In this document: positions 39,259 through 41,135 of the stretch, piece by piece
Layout: the number at the start of each line of letters is the position of its first letter
Position numbering within the stretch: the first letter of the stretch is position 1
DNA from: Candidatus Uhrbacteria bacterium RIFOXYA2_FULL_40_9
Lineage (GTDB): Bacteria > Patescibacteriota > Patescibacteriia > UBA9934 > GWF2-40-263
Length of the DNA stretch: 41,135 nt
Direction of reading: 5' to 3'
Assembly: GCA_001791615.1 (NCBI GenBank)
Contig: MGEY01000054.1
Span: 1-41,135, forward strand
Program-made: the position numbers and the translations under genes
The notes under the pieces: model-generated
Database searches by the model: none
Told to the model about the DNA's origin: nothing
The model's input: only the letters and a program-made list of their open reading frames with translations

Positions 39259-41135
39259 ATGCGTATTCACGCACTCGCCCTGTTTTCTCTTTCCTGCTTG
39301 ATGATTGCCTGCGGAGAAGAACCTGTTGCCGAGCCTGCCTCTATTGTTCCGGTCACTGACCCTAAGCCAAACCCCGTCGAATACCCGGTTGATAATTCTT
39401 TTTCGACAGATGAGGCTACAGCGGCTTGGCTGGATTCTGTAGAAGCGACAGCAACACAGATTTCCAACCTTTCGGTCGATTACGGAAACCTGAACACTTT
39501 TGTTCAGTCGTTGACTTTTGATGAGGCTTCTCTGCGAGAGTTTTCCAGAACTATGCCAAACTATCCTTATCTTCCTTCAGATGGTCTGTGTCAGATTGAG
39601 TACTACGGTGAGGCAGAAATTTTTCATATGACCGTGGATGAGGCTCATCGTCTTGCCAAGCAGACCGAAGATCCTAACTTGGACAAGGAATGGCAAGCGA
39701 GTCGGTATTTCATTTCTCACAACATGACTGTGGAAGCACACGAGTGTCTTGTTGCCCTTCGTCAAGAAGATGAATGGAAGGCAGTTGGACGTTTGGCTAT
39801 TGAGCTTGGCAATTTTGATCTTATTGACCAGACTCTTGATTCCTACCGTGAGCTGGATCGGGTCAGTGATATTCATCAGCTCATGAATTATGCGGTGCAG
39901 ATTGGTCATCTCAAGACGGCTCAGCATATTGCCGGTAAGATGGAATGGAACTATCTGGCGGAAATTCCGCTCGAGCAGCTTCAGCGTCGTGTTGCCTGTG
40001 GAGATGTTGATCTTCTTGCCGAGTTGATTCCCTATCAGTTGAAGGAAGAAAAGGAAGCGGCACAGCAGGGAACCGAATTCGGTTTTGAGCAAAAGCATTC
40101 TGAATATCTGCTTGGCAACATTGCTCTGTTTGGCCAAAAGGATCGGCAGCAAGCCCTGGCTTATGCGCGAGAAGCGCTGGCGTGGGATGGTCTCAATGTT
40201 GTTGTTCTGTACAGCAATCCAGATTATGGCGATTATGATGTGGTTCAAGGTTCGCTTGCCTTCTGGCAGTTGATCAAGAGCGATCCTGCATTGGCTGATT
40301 CCTATCTTCGACATGTGGATGCTTGGTTCCAGCAGGTCGTGACTCATGATGATGGTTGGAAGCCACTTCCTCCCGTCGTCTGCGCTCCCAATGAGATTTA
40401 TGAGATTTTTGAGCCATTTTATTTCAACAATCCTTTCCCAGATTTGTTGGTTTCTGTGGGTCAGGGGGATGTGATCCTGCGTGATCGCTATCTCTGGCAT
40501 TTGGATCATCTCAATGAGGATGTCAGATCTGATGGATTGGCTATCGCGGTCATGAGACATTTCCTCGGAAGACCATGGGATATTGAAAATCCCCGTTTGA
40601 CCCAGGCAGCTCGTTATCAGATTGCTTTCCTGTCTGGGCACAAGGAAAAGGCACCACCGCCAACTTCACGACCGTACTACCTGTCCCAGTCTTCCGAGTA
40701 CGTGATCTTTCAGGATGGATCCATTCTCGATTCGACTGATCTGGGAATACTCCTGAGGTCTGGCCATCTTTCCAAGGCTGCAGCCGTTCAGTTGTTTACA
40801 CTTCTGCAGATTCATGTTGATCCTTATACTGGAAGCTCCTACAGTAAGCCAGAAGATGTTCAGCTTGCCATGGGCTTGGTCTCTGAAAATGTGAGTCGAG
40901 GTGAATGGGATCGAGCTCTGCCAATTTGCCATGGTCTTCTTGTGGGGACGCGCACAGATAAGTGCGAGTCACTCTTGGATGAGCAAGGTTTCTTGAGTAC
41001 AAAGAGTCCTCAGGTCAACGGCTACATCCATGATCTGTTGACTGTGACTGGTAATACAGATCTGGCAAAGGAGCTACTCGTCCAGCAGCTTCTGAAGGAA
41101 CTTTCCGATCAAACTACTGCTCGATTTGAGTGGCA
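39259..41135 (+). CDS. Large lipoprotein with alpha-solenoid-like repeats (partial, runs off the right edge)
   Basis: The frame stays open from ATG 39259 to the window end: 625 codons with no stop, so the gene is 3'-truncated by the window. The N-terminus MRIHALALFSLSCLMIACGE is a lipoprotein signal with lipobox LMIAC, so Cys18 should be lipidated by Lgt (a gene for it lies at 28070). A Pro/Glu-rich linker (about residues 20-45) follows. The rest is mostly helical; residues about 150-330 (VGRLAIELGNFDLIDQTLDS, MNYAVQIGHLKTAQHIAGKM, LGNIALFGQKDRQQALAYAR) resemble TPR/HEAT-like paired helices. No enzyme motif is visible. AAGGAG lies 5-6 nt before the ATG. Codons favour CTG, GAG and CAG, unlike the housekeeping genes. 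Confidence 0.88.
   Translation, partial: MRIHALALFSLSCLMIACGEEPVAEPASIVPVTDPKPNPVEYPVDNSFSTDEATAAWLDSVEATATQISNLSVDYGNLNTFVQSLTFDEASLREFSRTMPNYPYLPSDGLCQIEYYGEAEIFHMTVDEAHRLAKQTEDPNLDKEWQASRYFISHNMTVEAHECLVALRQEDEWKAVGRLAIELGNFDLIDQTLDSYRELDRVSDIHQLMNYAVQIGHLKTAQHIAGKMEWNYLAEIPLEQLQRRVACGDVDLLAELIPYQLKEEKEAAQQGTEFGFEQKHSEYLLGNIALFGQKDRQQALAYAREALAWDGLNVVVLYSNPDYGDYDVVQGSLAFWQLIKSDPALADSYLRHVDAWFQQVVTHDDGWKPLPPVVCAPNEIYEIFEPFYFNNPFPDLLVSVGQGDVILRDRYLWHLDHLNEDVRSDGLAIAVMRHFLGRPWDIENPRLTQAARYQIAFLSGHKEKAPPPTSRPYYLSQSSEYVIFQDGSILDSTDLGILLRSGHLSKAAAVQLFTLLQIHVDPYTGSSYSKPEDVQLAMGLVSENVSRGEWDRALPICHGLLVGTRTDKCESLLDEQGFLSTKSPQVNGYIHDLLTVTGNTDLAKELLVQQLLKELSDQTTARFEW

Noticed and set aside
39577..40641. 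354-codon open frame on the minus strand
   Set aside because: It lies wholly inside the plus-strand lipoprotein frame, which has a signal peptide, ribosome site, promoter and biased codons. The minus product has no recognisable features and is a shadow of G/C-ending codons.

Overview
The window looks like a chromosome segment of a Patescibacteria/CPR bacterium with about 40 % GC. The evidence is compact housekeeping genes with short or overlapping junctions, a division cluster reduced to mraZ-rsmH-ftsL-like, a small type IV pilus cluster, a VirD4/TraG-like ATPase flanked by unrecognised proteins, and several membrane or secreted proteins without an obvious family. TGA is used as a normal stop (rsmH, for example), so this is not a UGA-glycine lineage such as Gracilibacteria or Absconditabacteria. 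The phylum call is inference from gene content; I cannot place it more precisely.

Layout. 1-2570: the 3' end of an unidentified gene, a non-coding stretch with hairpins, then mraZ-rsmH-ftsL-like with a visible MraZ-type operator and a structured mraZ-rsmH spacer. 2640-5251: small membrane protein, ZIP metal transporter, cysS. 5266-6626: solitary membrane protein gene. 6666-10464: acidic protein, VirD4/TraG-like ATPase and a protein with a duplicated domain. 10549-12465: dnaX and tRNA-Gln, whose long leader carries a 49-bp direct repeat. 12532-13890: anchored extracellular protein. 13890-15761 (minus): dusB-rimK-like. 15828-20907: beta-CASP metallo-hydrolase, lepA, a 31-codon membrane peptide, recJ. 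20929-29629: RNase HI, pilM, receiver protein, pilin, pilD, ligA, gatC, gatA, lgt and a TrmB-like regulator. 29639-30824: a small minus-strand protein and a secreted/membrane protein. 30840-33572: an AT-rich block with a compact UvrA-like ATPase and an HD-domain protein, ending beside tRNA-Ser(GGA). 33794-37966: Ca2+/cation antiporter, dnaG, rpoD. 37973-41135: a tandem palindromic repeat array, a two-TM helical protein, and a large lipoprotein that runs off the window.

Two styles of gene expression stand out. Many housekeeping genes have no Shine-Dalgarno sequence and carry a -10-like hexamer 8-9 nt before the start codon, as expected for leaderless mRNAs. In contrast, four solitary envelope genes (5488, 30092, 38150, 39259) each have a TTGACA/G-N17/18-TAnnnT promoter, a clear AGGAG-type ribosome site and G/C-richer codons; the three that end inside the window also have a strong terminator. 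Functionally the window joins replication and repair (dnaX, dnaG, ligA, recJ, RNase HI), translation (cysS, lepA, gatCA, dusB, two tRNAs), transcription (rpoD), surface pili (pilM, pilin, pilD) and lipoprotein processing (lgt, with a lipoprotein at the right edge).
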